37,139 bases of DNA from the NCBI GenBank assembly GCA_963763325.1, contig CAVXOL010000016.1, positions 1-37,139 on the forward strand, written 5' to 3'. The notes below the pieces were generated by a model. That model was given only the letters and a program-made list of their open reading frames with translations, was not told the DNA's origin and did no database searches. Below, in pieces: positions 1 to 8,584 of the stretch (its first letter is position 1; every line of letters begins with the position of its first letter). Origin of the DNA: JBBECJ01 sp963763325. GTDB lineage: Bacteria; Chloroflexota; Chloroflexia; Thermomicrobiales; CFX8. Made by a program: the position numbers and the translations under genes.

Positions 1-31
1 GTTCGCGCTCGCAGGGTGACATTTCGCCAGA

Positions 32-292
32 TCACGCCTCGCGGCGGTCGAAGAGGGTTGGCTGCTGGGCGTCGCGGCGCTGGTGCTCGGCAATTCGGTA
101 GGGGCTGAAGGTCGGCGGCATGGCTGGTTCCTTGCCGTGCAGCAGTTCGCCGATCGTCACGATCTGCATCCGTGGGTAGTCGCGTTGCATCAGCTCCGAG
201 TGGTAGAAGCCCGCTTCGAGCGCCTCGGTCCGCATCGGGCCCTTCGCGCTCGATCGTCCCTTCCAGGCCGACGAGAATATTGACTGCCGGAC
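32..292 (-). pseudogene. C-terminal remnant of an adenine-specific DNA methylase
   Basis: The minus-strand frame ends in a tail resembling COG1743/DUF1156-type DNA methylases: PMRTEALEAGFYHSEL, then DYPRMQIVTIGELLHGKE, a proline-rich stretch, and QPTLFDRREA before the stop. In that family this is the last part of a protein of roughly 900 residues or more, so only the extreme 3' end is present. The preceding codons make better sense in another frame (AVNILVGLEGTIER), which indicates a frame break near 245-260. The sequence beyond about 292 does not continue the methylase, so the body is missing or rearranged. It acts, if at all, only as a relic. The family assignment is from motif memory and is moderate. 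Confidence 0.55.
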
Positions 293-447
293 GCGATCTG
301 TCAAGCCGGGAGGTGTCCGAGTCTCTCGCGCTGCCACGTTCATGGCACGACCAGCGACCCAGGAACCCTGATTCAATGCTGACCTGTTAGACTACCTGCA
401 CGAGACAGCAAGACACAACACAGCGAGGGCGACGAAGGAACGTGGTC

Positions 448-889
448 ATGACACGCGGGATGTCGCGGCAGGCGCGAGATGCTCCAATCAGTGACGCGGA
501 GCGGACGCAACAGGAGCGCAAGCATATCTTCTGTGTCGATGGCGCGGCCGAATTCCTCGATCTGCTGCGGGAGCTCTTTCAGGACGCCAATTTCAACGTC
601 ACGACGACCAACTTTGTCGAAGGAACGCACCAGCAGATCGCGATGCTCCAGCCAGACATCGTCATCGTCGATGTTGTGGTTGGCATTCGTAGCGGATGGA
701 CCTGCTTGAACAGCTTCAGCAGCAGGTGTCAACCAACAATATCCCGATCATTGTCACATCGACCGCCCAGCACCTGCTCGACGAGGTGCAGGAGGAGCCG
801 AGCGGTACGGGACGAATCGCTACATCGTCAAGCCATTTGACATTGACGCGATGCTCGAACTCGTCCACGAATTGATCGGCACAGCCTGA
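448..889 (+). pseudogene. Response regulator receiver-domain protein, frame broken twice
   Basis: This is a single-domain CheY-like receiver with an N-terminal extension of about 25 residues. The frame from ATG 448 (GAAGGA site at 434-439) reads IFCVDGAAEFLDLLRELF, then QPDIVIVDVVVG with the phospho-acceptor Asp. Near 692 the frame must shift to continue DLLEQLQQQVSTNNIPIIVTSTAQHLLDE (Thr switch residue). It must shift again near 812 to give NRYIVKPFDIDAMLELVHEL (conserved Lys) and the stop at 887-889. Each break is repaired by adding one base to a short homopolymer or doublet. The usual acidic pair after beta-1 is reduced to VDG. No histidine kinase is adjacent, so the partner is unknown. 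Confidence 0.72.
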
Positions 890-919
890 ACGCATGCCGC
901 GTTGGCAATCCACAGCCAC

Positions 920-957
920 AACAACGAAAAGCCCCGGCGGGTGGAAGCCTGCCGAGG
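920..957 (-). terminator. Rho-independent terminator, minus strand
   Basis: A stem of about ten pairs (932-941 with 948-957, one mismatch and one G-U) is followed on the minus strand by CTTTTCGTTGTTG (931 down to about 919). It lies downstream of the small membrane gene ending at 1032, and is oriented to stop it. On the plus strand no T-run follows, so it would not serve the response regulator. Confidence 0.6.
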
Positions 958-1031
958 CCAACACATTGAATAGACAAACCGCCTATCCTCTGCGTGCCAG
1001 TTAAGTGTGCCTTATTTGGCGCGCGATGTCA

Positions 1032-1283
1032 CTATCGCGCCGACCAGTTCCCGTCGGCCCGGACCGCTCCAGAACGCCTCGTGTCAGTCGCCCGGCGCCT
1101 GACGCGGCGTTCGCTTCGGCCTGGCTTCGTCGGCGGCTCGGGTCCGGCTGCTGCCTGTTGCGCGATCCTGCGACGGCGTGGCCCGCTGCCGATGATGCCG
1201 ACAATCACGTACCCCAGCAGCAGTGTCAGCGCCAACAGTAGCGGCGCAAACAGGACGACCCCGACCCAATCAAGCCAACTCAT
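1032..1283 (-). CDS. Small single-pass membrane protein, unknown function
   Basis: The 83-residue frame from ATG 1283 begins MSWLDWVGVVLFAPLLLALT and continues with a hydrophobic segment of about 28 residues (7-35). It is followed by an Arg/Pro-rich cytoplasmic-looking tail (SGPRRRRIAQQ...PTKPGRSERRVRRR). This start is preferred over the upstream in-frame codons because the sequence before it has no protein-like character. The ribosome site is weak. A terminator follows at 920-957. The layout resembles short regulatory or scaffold membrane proteins, but there is no family match I can name. Confidence 0.45.
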   Translation of the reverse strand: MSWLDWVGVVLFAPLLLALTLLLGYVIVGIIGSGPRRRRIAQQAAAGPEPPTKPGRSERRVRRRATDTRRSGAVRADGNWSAR

Positions 1284-1605
1284 ATCAGAGAAATATCCAT
1301 CGCTTATCACGGCGCGTTCGGCCCCTTGTCGCTCCAGCCTGCGTCGCCAGCGTGGCGATGCTGCCAGCCTACCAACCGGCAGATGCCGCCGGTGTAACGT
1401 CGATGACGGACTGCGTGTCAACAACGTGTCAACTATTCGGTCGCGCCAGCAAACATGCTGCCACATTTCGCATCGCATCGTGCGCGCCTCCGAAAAAGCG
1501 CACCCGAATAATCACCGTGGCACAGATTTCAGCCCCTCTTCCGTTCGAGTGATTGAAGGGCCGGTACTGGCCGGCCCGCCACCGACCGAAAGGAGGTCAA
1601 ACCGC
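1284..1605. other. Non-coding gap before the phage head module
   Basis: No convincing gene. It holds a perfect 7-bp hairpin, GGGCCGG/CCGGCCC (1558-1564 with 1571-1577, loop TACTGG), directly before the strong ribosome site of the scaffold-like gene. It also holds a short direct repeat, CGTGTCAAC, near 1411-1430. The open frame that extends upstream of 1606 is a readthrough without protein character. Confidence 0.4.
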
Positions 1606-2033
1606 ATGGACATCGATGACGCGGCAACTGAATCGACAACGTCGGACTCGGATGACACGACGCTGTCCGATACGCCGAACACGGCTGACACACCGGAAGC
1701 TCCGGACGAACTGACACTGGCGCGGGAACTGGTTCTGAGGGCGCATCCCGATGTCATCCACGAACTTGTCTCCGGTACCTCGCTGGCCGAGCTGCTGGCA
1801 AGCATCCCGGCCGCCGAGGCTGCCTTCGCGCGGGTGGTCGCGGCGACCCAGTCCGCGGCAAGCCGCGAGGCAGCGACTGCCCGGTGCCCGGCGGTGGCGC
1901 CGTCCGCTCAACCAGCGTCAACGTCGACGGACTCGGGCCACTGGCCAAGATCCGGGCCGGACTCGGCCAGTCCTACATTGGCGGCAACGACAACATCAGC
2001 GCTAACCAGAAGGAGCAACCCCAATGGCAATGA
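1606..2033 (+). pseudogene. Phage scaffolding-like protein, one frame break
   Basis: ATG 1606 is preceded by a textbook ribosome site, GAAAGGAGGTCA (1589-1600). The N-terminus is very acidic and Thr/Ser-rich (MDIDDAATESTTSDSDD...), followed by a helical part (ELTLARELVLRAHPDVIHELV, then SLAELLASIPAAEAAF). Around 1870 the frame must move by one to give PVPGGGAVRSTSVNVDGLGPLAKIRAGLGQSYIGG, a Gly/Arg-rich tail typical of small scaffold proteins encoded just before capsid genes, ending at TGA 2031-2033. That end overlaps the capsid start at 2024, which suggests translational coupling. The function is inferred from position and composition. Confidence 0.55.
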
Positions 2034-2909
2034 CCAAGACCGAAGCGGCCAAGCTCACCAACGATGTCCTGTTGCGCGGGGTGATCGAGACGATCGTCAA
2101 GGACAGCAGCATCCTGCAGCTCCTGCCGTTCGAGATGTGCCCGGGACGGCGATCACCTACAACCGCGAGAACGCCGCGCCGACGGTGGCCTGGTACGACG
2201 TCGGCGATACCTGGGCGGAAGCACGCCGACCTTCACCCAGGTGACGGCCACGCTGAAGATCCTCGGCGGCGACGCCGATGTCGACAACTTCCTCCAGCGC
2301 ATACGCGACCCGAACGACCTGGAGGCCGAGGTGATCAGCCAGAAGGCCAAGGCGGTCGCCTACGAGTTCTCGCAGACGTTCTACGACGGCGACGATGCCG
2401 CCGAGCCAAGCAGTTCGACGGGCTGGTCAACCTCGTCCCGGCCGGCCAGAAGATCGAGATGGGCACGAACGGCGGCGGCGCTGACGCTGGACAAGCTGGA
2501 CGAGCTGATCGACCTGGTGAAGCCCGGCCGGCCCGACGCGCTCTGCATGGCCAAGCGCACCCGCCGCAAGCTCTCCAGCCTGCGCCGAGCCAGCGGCAAC
2601 CTGCTGGAAACGGATGTCGACGCCTTCGGCCGGCGGGCACTCTTCTACGACGGCATCCCGATCCTGGTCGATGATTTCATCCCAACTGACGAGGCGCAGG
2701 GCTCCTCCGGCGCAGTCTGCTCGTCGATCTACGCCCTCAAGTTCGGTCGGCAGGGGGTGATGGGCCTCGAGAACGGCGGCATCCAGGTCGAGCACGTCGG
2801 CGAGCTGGAGACGAAGGACGCCACCCGCACCCGCATCAAGTGGTACTGCGGCCTGGCCCTCTTCTCGACCCTCGGCCTCTCGCGGCTGGCCGGGATTACG
2901 GCGAGCTAG
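2024..2909 (+). pseudogene. Phage major capsid protein, several frame breaks
   Basis: ATG 2024 follows an AGAAGGAG ribosome site about 9 bases upstream. Reading across frames gives one continuous product of about 295 residues. It runs from MAMTKTEAAKLTNDVLLRGV through VPGTAITYNRENAAPTVAWY, TQVTATLKILGGDADVDNFL, KQFDGLVNLVPAGQKIEMGT and ALTLDKLDELIDLVKPG to ALFYDGIPILVDDFIPTDE and a normal C-terminus (LSRLAGITAS). This is the pattern of a phage-type major capsid protein. Frame changes are needed near 2137, 2221, 2404 and 2478. At least three look like loss of one base from a GG or CC(C) run. The portal lies downstream. No terminase or head protease was found. The shell could form only if the frames are intact in the organism. 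Confidence 0.72.
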
Positions 2910-2940
2910 GGACGACAGGGATCAGGGATATAGGGAAGGG

Positions 2941-3117
2941 GGGGAGGCGAGTGGTTTGGGTTGTCATCCTGAGCCGCCGCGAAGGATCGCTTAACCGTTG
3001 AGACAGGAGCGCGCCGATTGGTCGCATTCCGTTCACCCACCCATCCTGCCGGAGTCGTCAAGGCCAGGCGATCCTTCGCTGCGGCTCAGGATGACAACCC
3101 AAACCACTCGCCTCCCC
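2941..3117. repeat. Palindromic dispersed element, 50-nt arms around a 77-nt spacer
   Basis: Positions 2941-2990 and 3068-3117 are inverted copies of 50 nt with one difference. The inner part of each arm is the family core (TCATCCTGAGC ... GCGAAGGATCGC). The outer 20 nt (GGAGGCGAGTGGTTTGGG) are particular to this locus yet also inverted. The 77-nt spacer is similar, once reversed, to the spacer of the element at 5613-5841, most clearly at ACAGGAGCGCG. It sits between the capsid and portal genes. Confidence 0.85.
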
Positions 3118-3149
3118 CTACTTCCCTGGCACCTCGAAAGGACCGCCTC

Positions 3150-4488
3150 ATGCACCAAACGCAACTCCAGATCCCGCTGTCCGGCGCGCTCGACGGGCGG
3201 GATATCGAGCGGATGAACCGCTATCGGACGTATCTGGACTTCTACGGTGGCCAGCAGTGGCTGGGCCGACGGCGGGCCGGCGAGACGCGGCTGACCTTCA
3301 ACTACGCGCGGACGCTGATCCAGAAGTCGGCCTCGTACCTCTTCCCACGACCGGTGACGTTCAACGTCATCGCCGATGGCGATGGTCAGGAGGAGGCCGT
3401 CGAGCGCGCCGAGCGAGCGCTGAACGCTGTCTACGCGCGTCACGACCAGCACACGATCGACTTTCAGTCGGCGCTCGACTCAGCCGTCCTCGGTGATGGC
3501 GCGTTCAAGGTGACGTGGAGTGCGCGACGGTCCGCGCCGCTGGTCGTCCCGGTCGATCCAGCCACCCTCTGGGCATGGTGGGAGCCGGACAACCCCAACG
3601 AGGTCTACCGAGTTGTCCAACGCTACACGCTGGGGGCCGATGAGGCAGGGCGGCTCTTCCCCCACGTAGGCGTGCGGGTACCGGACCCGTGGGGCGCCAA
3701 CGAGCAGTTGGTTGTCGTCGAAGACTGGGACGCCGAACACTACACGATCACGCTGGCAGGCGAGGAGGTCATCGATCGTCCCAACCCGTACGGCTTCATC
3801 CCCTACGTGCATCTACCCGAACATCGCCCGCCCGCACGAGTTCTGGGGCGCGTCCGACCTGGAAGACCTGCTGGACATCTGCCGTGAGCTGAACCAGCGC
3901 ATGACGACGGTCAGCCGCATCCTGCAAGTGAGCCGGCTACCCGATCACCGTGCTGGAGAACGTGACCGGCAGCGACGGCATCCGCACCGAGGCCGGGCGC
4001 GATCTGGGAGCTGCCGGAGGACTAGAAGGCGTATCTGCTGGACATGCTCGGCGGCGGGCGTCGGGCTTGCACATCGACTACGTGAACCTGCTCTACCGCC
4101 AGCTACACGACCTCTCGGAGACGCCCCGCACCGCCTTCGGGGATTCCGGCCGCGCCCTCTCCGGGGTGGCGCTGGAGGTGGAGATCCAGCCGCTGATCCA
4201 GAAGGTGATGCGTAAGCGCCGCGTCTGGGACGGCGTCTACCGCCGCGCAACGCGATGGCCTGGACCTGCTGGAGCAGTTCGGCGGCCTGCGCTCGACGGG
4301 CTACGCCGGACCGAACCGTCTGGGGCGAGGTGCTGCCCAGCGACCGCTCGGTCCTGGCTCGCGACGAAGCCCGGCTGGTCGCCGCCGGCATCCACTCCCG
4401 CCGCCACGCGATGGCCCACCTCGGCGACACCGACCCCGACCGGACGTGGAGCGAGATTCTCGACGAGCGGAGCGTGTTGGGGGCGTAA
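3150..4488 (+). pseudogene. Phage portal protein (SPP1 gp6-like), heavily frame-broken
   Basis: ATG 3150 follows a GAAAGGAC ribosome site. The first 220 residues are intact: MNRYRTYLDFYGGQQWLG, FNYARTLIQKSASYLFPRPV, DFQSALDSAVLGDGAFKV, then a beta-rich part. The continuation is spread over frames: PHEFWGASDLEDLLDICREL (from about 3815), YPITVLENVTGSDGIRTEAG (about 3935), HIDYVNLLYRQLHDLSETPR and SGVALEVEIQPLIQKVMRK (4070-4240), and VWGEVLPSDRSVLARDEARL to SVLGA, stop 4486-4488. The motif set and length (about 445 residues) suit a portal, the DNA-entry dodecamer of tailed phages. At least six disruptions are needed, including an in-frame TAG near 4022 in the most protein-like frame. This makes it the most damaged gene in the window. 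Confidence 0.72.
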
Positions 4489-4490
4489 CG

Positions 4491-4550
4491 GGAATCGGGA
4501 ATCGAAGGAAAGGACGCGACCGTCTTCCTCGACTCCCGATTCCCGATTCC
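4491..4550. terminator. Bidirectional terminator-like inverted repeat at a convergent junction
   Basis: GGAATCGGGAATCG (4491-4504) pairs with CGATTCCCGATTCC (4537-4550). The loop contains GAAAGGACGC. It lies between the portal stop (4488) and the convergent hydrolase stop (4555). A related structure with the same GAATCGGG stem motif and GAAAGGACGC loop is at 14858-14928, also between convergent genes. There is no long T-run, so termination is inferred from place and stem. Confidence 0.6.
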
Positions 4551-4554
4551 GCCG

Positions 4555-5528
4555 TTATTCCACCCGACCATACCCCGCAAGATGCGTGCGCCAGAAGGTC
4601 GAGTTGAGGGTCGTCAGCCGGATGTAGTCGCCCTCTTGCGGGGCGTGCAGCATCAGACCGTTACCGGCATAGATACCGACATGGGTGACAACGCGTTGCT
4701 CGGTCGTGATGATCCGCGCGCCTTCATCGGTACCGATACCGTAGGTGTTGACGAAGAAGATCAGATCGCCGGGCTTGACGCTGCGTGGGTCGATTCGCGC
4801 TGTCGCGTCGAACTGCTCAGCGGCAGTCCGCGGTAGCTCGGCGCCGATCTGGTTGTAGGCCCAGAGGACGAGGCCGGAGCAGTCGAAACCACCCTCCTCG
4901 TACGACTCCCCGCCCCAGACATACGCCGTCCCAATCGTCGTCATCGCGATCCGCAGCGCGTGATCGGCTCCCTGCGTTCCGGGCAGCGTCGTACCGGGGA
5001 TGATGTAGCCAAGGTTGGCAGCCTGCCCCGGACAGCGTCAAGATACTGGATGCCGGTCCGGCCATCGTCATCAACGCGGCTGCTAACTGCACCGGTCGCG
5101 TCGACCGCACCAACATAGGCGGCAACGGCGAGGTCCCAGGTTCCCCACGTCGCGTACGCGTCGGCGAGGATCGCGGCACCGGTCCGGATGTTCGTGTAAG
5201 GATCGCGCGGGTCGGTACCGTAGACACCAGCGTATGCCGCCCAGTGCTCCGGACGCAGTTGCATCAGCCCGACCGCCCCGGTCGATGACGTCGCAGCCGG
5301 ATCACCCTTCGACTCGACGATCATCGTCGCGGCAACGACCTGCCACGGCACTCCCGCCTCGCCGGCAGCCTGCTGGATCACCTCTGTCCACTGCCCAAGG
5401 ATGACCGCGATCCCGCTCGGCGCCGCGTTCGCCCGGGCAGCCGGCATCATGGCTACGCCCGCAACCAGAACGACGAGGAGAATTATTCGAACGGCTCGCA
5501 TCTGCCACACTGTTTGTTTACTCACCAT
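4555..5528 (-). pseudogene. Secreted lytic transglycosylase plus NlpC/P60 peptidase, one frame break
   Basis: This is a peptidoglycan hydrolase with two enzymes in one chain. From ATG 5528 there is a signal peptide (RIILLVVLVAGVAMMPAARA). An SLT/lysozyme-like domain follows (AATMIVESKGDP with the catalytic Glu, STGAVGLMQLRPEHW, YTNIRTGAAILADAY). Near 5025 the frame must shift to continue ANLGYIIPGTTLPGTQGADH. The NlpC/P60 domain then reads TAYVWGGESYEEGGFDCSGLVLWAY (catalytic Cys), VTHVGIYAGNGLMLHAP (catalytic His) and ends GYGRVE. Such proteins cleave glycan strands and stem peptides during cell-wall turnover or phage entry. Lying directly behind the portal it may belong to the phage module, but a host autolysin is equally possible. 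The single break may be an assembly error. Confidence 0.8.
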
Positions 5529-5597
5529 GCGGAACTACCCCGAAACCCTGCCAGGCAGACGAATTCGCAGGTGAGGAGGATACCAGATGGGACTCCG

Positions 5598-5617
5598 GAC
5601 GCGTGATGCGTAACGCG
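5598..5617. repeat. Degenerate copy of the CACGCATCACGCG short palindromic motif
   Basis: GACGCGTGATGCGTAACGCG matches, with one change, the motif present at 23243-23263 and (reversed) at 24872-24892. Here it directly abuts the left arm of the element at 5613-5841. Confidence 0.5.
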
Positions 5618-5841
5618 GACCAGACGGACGGCATGAGTGAGGACCGAACGAGTTACCCCTGTCATCCTGAGCCGCAGCGAAGGATCGCCCGGCTTTCACA
5701 AGATGTGCGGCTTGGGCGGACAAACGGTAGTCTGCCGATTGACGCGCTCCTGTATCGTACGCTCAGCGATCCTTCGCTGCGGCTCAGGATGACAGGGGTA
5801 ACTCGTTCGGTCCTCACTCATGCCGTCCGTCTGGTCCGCGT
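5613..5841. repeat. Palindromic dispersed element, 76-nt arms around a 77-nt spacer
   Basis: Positions 5613-5688 and 5766-5841 are inverted copies of about 76 nt, identical as read by eye. The inner core (TCATCCTGAGCC ... GCGAAGGATCGC) is shared with the element at 2941-3117. The outer 48 nt (including GGACCAGACGGACGGCATG) occur only here. The spacer is again 77 nt and contains, on the minus strand, ACAGGAGCGCG as in the other copy. It fills most of the gap between the hydrolase (5528) and the next gene (5859). A minus-strand frame over it translating to RSFAAAQDDR is the well-known spurious product of this repeat. Confidence 0.88.
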
Positions 5842-5858
5842 CCAACGTCAGGACATTG

Positions 5859-6173
5859 TTACCCGATCTCTTCCATTTGATAATACGAGAGTGTTTCTGC
5901 TGGCCGGTCGGCACCGTTGGCGCGTTCGCCAATCGCCTGCCAGCCAGAATCGGCCTGCTCCTTCGCGCGAATCTCGCGGAAGGACTCCAGGCTCTCATAC
6001 TCGATCGTGATGCTGACGTTGCCGGCATCCGGCCCCTCGACGACCTGGAAAATCCGCACCGTCCGGCGCGGGTCCACCCGCAGCATCTCGCGCTTGGCAT
6101 CGTGCATGAGCTGGACGAGCGCGTCCATCTTCTCCGGATCGGCCTTGAACGTCTTGATCGAGAGCACCGCCAT
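5859..6173 (-). CDS. Dimeric alpha/beta-barrel (NIPSNAP/ABM-like) small protein
   Basis: 104 residues from ATG 6173, with a GGAAGGGA ribosome site. It begins MAVLSIKTFKADPEKMDALV and has the beta-alpha-beta rhythm of ferredoxin-like stress-responsive or antibiotic-biosynthesis-monooxygenase-like domains: LMHDAKREMLRVDPRRTVRI, GPDAGNVSITIEYESLESF, then a helix ending in LSYYQMEEIG. Proteins of this fold work as dimers, binding small hydrophobic ligands or haem, or acting as cofactor-free oxygenases. No catalytic residue can be named here. It may be co-transcribed with nothing, because the upstream side (6174-6242) is only a short gap to NhaA's 3' end. A second member of the fold is encoded at 27614-27904. 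Confidence 0.6.
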   Translation of the reverse strand: MAVLSIKTFKADPEKMDALVQLMHDAKREMLRVDPRRTVRIFQVVEGPDAGNVSITIEYESLESFREIRAKEQADSGWQAIGERANGADRPAETLSYYQMEEIG

Positions 6174-6242
6174 CGGTCAATTCCCTTCCTGCATCACGCT
6201 GTCTTCACTGTCCAGGCGACAGGATACGGCAGACTGCCGGTT

Positions 6243-8147
6243 TCAGGTTCGCGCCAGACTCGCAAGGCGTTCGTCACGCGCCGCCCGGACGGCAGCGGTC
6301 AGGGAATCGAGGTCGTACGCGCCGTAGTGTCGCTGGCCGTTGATGAAGAAGGTCGGCGTTCCGGAGACGCCACTCCGCTCACCACTGGCTGCATCTTCGG
6401 CCACCCGCCGGGCGTGGCGGCGATCGCGCAGGTCGTCGGCAAATCGTTCGATGTCCAGCCCGAGATCGTTCGCATAGCGCAGCAGATCGGGAACTTCGAG
6501 CGCGTCCTGGTTGGCAAAGAGCGTGTCGTGCATCTCCCAGAACGCGCTCTGTTCGGCGGCCGCCTCGGTCGCCTCGGCCGCTTGTTCGGCGTGCGGATGG
6601 ACATCGGTCAGCAGGTAGTGACGGAAGACGAATGACAGATCATCGTCGAACTCCGCGAGCAACTCGCGGATGACCGGCTCGGCGCGCGCGCAATAGGGAC
6701 ATTCGAGGTCGCCGTACTCGACCAGCACCACCGTTGCATCGAGCGGGCCGCGCATGTGGTCGTACTCTGGATCGACCGGCGGGTCCAAATCGAGTAGCGG
6801 TTCGGCGGTGCCGGCCATCCGGCCACGCTGCGTCTCGGGCAGCCGTTCCATCAAGCGGAAGAGCAACGAGCCAAGCGCCGCCGCCAGCAGCGATGCGCTC
6901 AGGATGCCGACCTTGGCCTCGGTCAGTTCGTCGCCTTCGAACGCCAGTTCCGCGATCAGCAGCGAGACGGTGAACCCAATCCCGGCCACGCTCCCGGCTG
7001 CGATCAACGGTGGCCAGCCAACGGCGAGCGGCAGACCCCCCAGCGCGCGGCGCGATGCCAGCCACGACGCAGCGGCGATGCCAACCGGCTTGCCCAGGAC
7101 AAGGGCGACGACGGCGCCGATCGTGATCGGTGATGTCAGGCTCTGGGACACGACACCGCCGCGCAGATCGATCCCGGCGTTGGCCAGCGCGAAGATCGGC
7201 ACGATCAGATAGCTGGTCCACGGATGGAGGGCGAACTGCAGGCGCTCGTTGGGTGACAACGCGCTCAGGATACTGCGCCCGGCCACCCGCGCCGTCTCCG
7301 GCGTCGGCTGCTCGCGGAAGGCGCGCGTCAGCGCGGTTGCGCGCTCCAGCTCGGGACGAGGTGGTGGATGAGCGGCCGTCAGCATTCCAAGGGCGACACC
7401 GGCGATCGTCGCGTGAATACCTGCCTCATGGGTCGCGAACCAGAGCGGAACACCAATCAGCAGCAGGAAGCCGGGCCGGCTGAACCCCGCGACACTGATC
7501 GCGATCGCGACGCCAAGCAACCCACCGGCGATCGCCAGCGCTGTCAGGTCCAGGCTCCCTGAATAGAAGATGGCGATGACACTGATCGCCACGATGTCAT
7601 CAACGATGACGAACGTCAGCAGGAACGTTCTCAGCCGCGTTGGCGCCCGTCCGCCAGCCAGCGCGAGGACACCGAGGGCGAGGGCGGTGTCGGTCGCCAT
7701 CACCATCCCCCAGCCACGGATACCGCCACCACCCGCGTTGATCAGCAGATAGAGCAGCGCCGGCAGCAACATCCCGCCGACGGCCGCGATGACCGGGACC
7801 GCGATCCGCCGCCGCTCACGCAGCTCACCCATATCGAGTTCGCGTCGGATCTCGAGGCCGACGATGAAGAAGAAGAACGCCATCAACCCGTCGTTGACCC
7901 AGTGCCGCAGGTCGAGCGCGAAGCGCGCGTCACCCAACTCCAGGGCGAGCGTCGTGTGCCAGAACGATTCGTAGCTCGTGCTCCACGGCGAGTTTGCCCA
8001 GACCAGCGCGGCCAGTGCGGCGGCAAGCAGAACAATCGCGCTTCCGGACTCGGTCGCCAGATAGGTTCGGACAGCGGCTGTCCGTGCGGAGCGGCCGACG
8101 GTTCGGTCGGCATCGCCAGCCGCTGAGGTCGCTACAGTCGAGGTCAT
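6243..8147 (-). CDS. nhaA: Na+/H+ antiporter NhaA fused to a DsbA-like thioredoxin domain
   Basis: 634 residues, unbroken, from ATG 8147. Residues 25-425 form the NhaA antiporter: WANSPWSTSYESFWHT, LRHWVNDGLMAFFFFIVGLE, MATDTALALGVLAL, FVIVDDIVAISVIAIFYSG (the Asp-Asp ion-binding pair), and GSVAGIGFTVSLLIAELAF. Residues 440-634 form a DsbA/thioredoxin-like domain: VLVEYGDLECPYCARAEP with the CPYC redox pair at 483-486, FVFRHYLLTDVHPHAEQAAE, and SGVSGTPTFFINGQRHYGAY with the cis-proline loop. The antiporter expels Na+ in exchange for protons at the membrane. The appended domain would sit on one face and could couple activity to thiol redox state. Such fusions are known in some Actinobacteria and Chloroflexota, where the role of the tail is not settled. 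Confidence 0.93.
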   Translation of the reverse strand: MTSTVATSAAGDADRTVGRSARTAAVRTYLATESGSAIVLLAAALAALVWANSPWSTSYESFWHTTLALELGDARFALDLRHWVNDGLMAFFFFIVGLEIRRELDMGELRERRRIAVPVIAAVGGMLLPALLYLLINAGGGGIRGWGMVMATDTALALGVLALAGGRAPTRLRTFLLTFVIVDDIVAISVIAIFYSGSLDLTALAIAGGLLGVAIAISVAGFSRPGFLLLIGVPLWFATHEAGIHATIAGVALGMLTAAHPPPRPELERATALTRAFREQPTPETARVAGRSILSALSPNERLQFALHPWTSYLIVPIFALANAGIDLRGGVVSQSLTSPITIGAVVALVLGKPVGIAAASWLASRRALGGLPLAVGWPPLIAAGSVAGIGFTVSLLIAELAFEGDELTEAKVGILSASLLAAALGSLLFRLMERLPETQRGRMAGTAEPLLDLDPPVDPEYDHMRGPLDATVVLVEYGDLECPYCARAEPVIRELLAEFDDDLSFVFRHYLLTDVHPHAEQAAEATEAAAEQSAFWEMHDTLFANQDALEVPDLLRYANDLGLDIERFADDLRDRRHARRVAEDAASGERSGVSGTPTFFINGQRHYGAYDLDSLTAAVRAARDERLASLART

Positions 8148-8251
8148 ACGTCCTGCTCCGGCACCGTTCTCGGCCCGGCCTTTCTCGTTTCCAGTGGCCG
8201 GTCGATCGAGCGTCCGGCGATCAATTGGTGGAGATGTGTCCAGCTATCAGG

Positions 8252-8530
8252 TCAGGCGCCGTCGGTCTGCAACCGGCGGCCGGCGGATTCCTCGTCATCG
8301 ACGACCGAGAGTGCTTCCCGGTTCACTGATAGCTGGATTCGTTCTCCATCGAAGCTGGCGATCGCGTGTGGAGGTACTTCCAGGTCAGCGTGCGGATTAC
8401 CATCCTGGCTGACGAGGAAGAAGTGGTCGTAGACCGTACGAACCGTCCCCAGACGTTGACCATCGAGTGCAACGACAACCGTCCCCGGTTGAAACTTGCG
8501 GTGCTGCTCTTCGTGACTGAGTCGCTCCAT
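8252..8530 (-). CDS. PRC-barrel-like (DUF2171-like) small protein
   Basis: 92 residues from ATG 8530 (AGAGGGG upstream). A TTG start at 8554 is less likely. Core: PGTVVVALDGQRLGTVRTVYD, DHFFLVSQDGNPHADLEVPP, HAIASFDGERIQLSVNREAL. The 'V...DG.RLG.V..V' opening and 'LEVP..AI..F....I.L' ending are those of the PRC-barrel/DUF2171 fold, a small beta-barrel seen in photosynthetic reaction centre H and RimM and in many stress proteins. It is in the same direction as NhaA (gap 104 nt) and the zinc-finger gene upstream (gap 54 nt), so a shared transcript is possible. Biochemical role unknown. Confidence 0.6.
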   Translation of the reverse strand: MERLSHEEQHRKFQPGTVVVALDGQRLGTVRTVYDHFFLVSQDGNPHADLEVPPHAIASFDGERIQLSVNREALSVVDDEESAGRRLQTDGA

Positions 8531-8584
8531 CACACACCCCTCTGCTCTCTGCAACGCACGAGAACCGGCCCGTATGCCCGACTG

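Noticed and set aside
994..1605. Upstream half of the long open frame leading into the scaffold-like gene
   Set aside because: The protein-like part begins at ATG 1606 with a perfect ribosome site. Before it the composition is random and antisense to a small membrane gene.
5535..5723. Minus-strand ORF containing RSFAAAQDDR, and a similar stretch before the portal start
   Set aside because: This is the translation of the dispersed TCATCCTGAGC...GCGAAGGATC palindrome, a known source of spurious ORFs. There is no ribosome site or family character.
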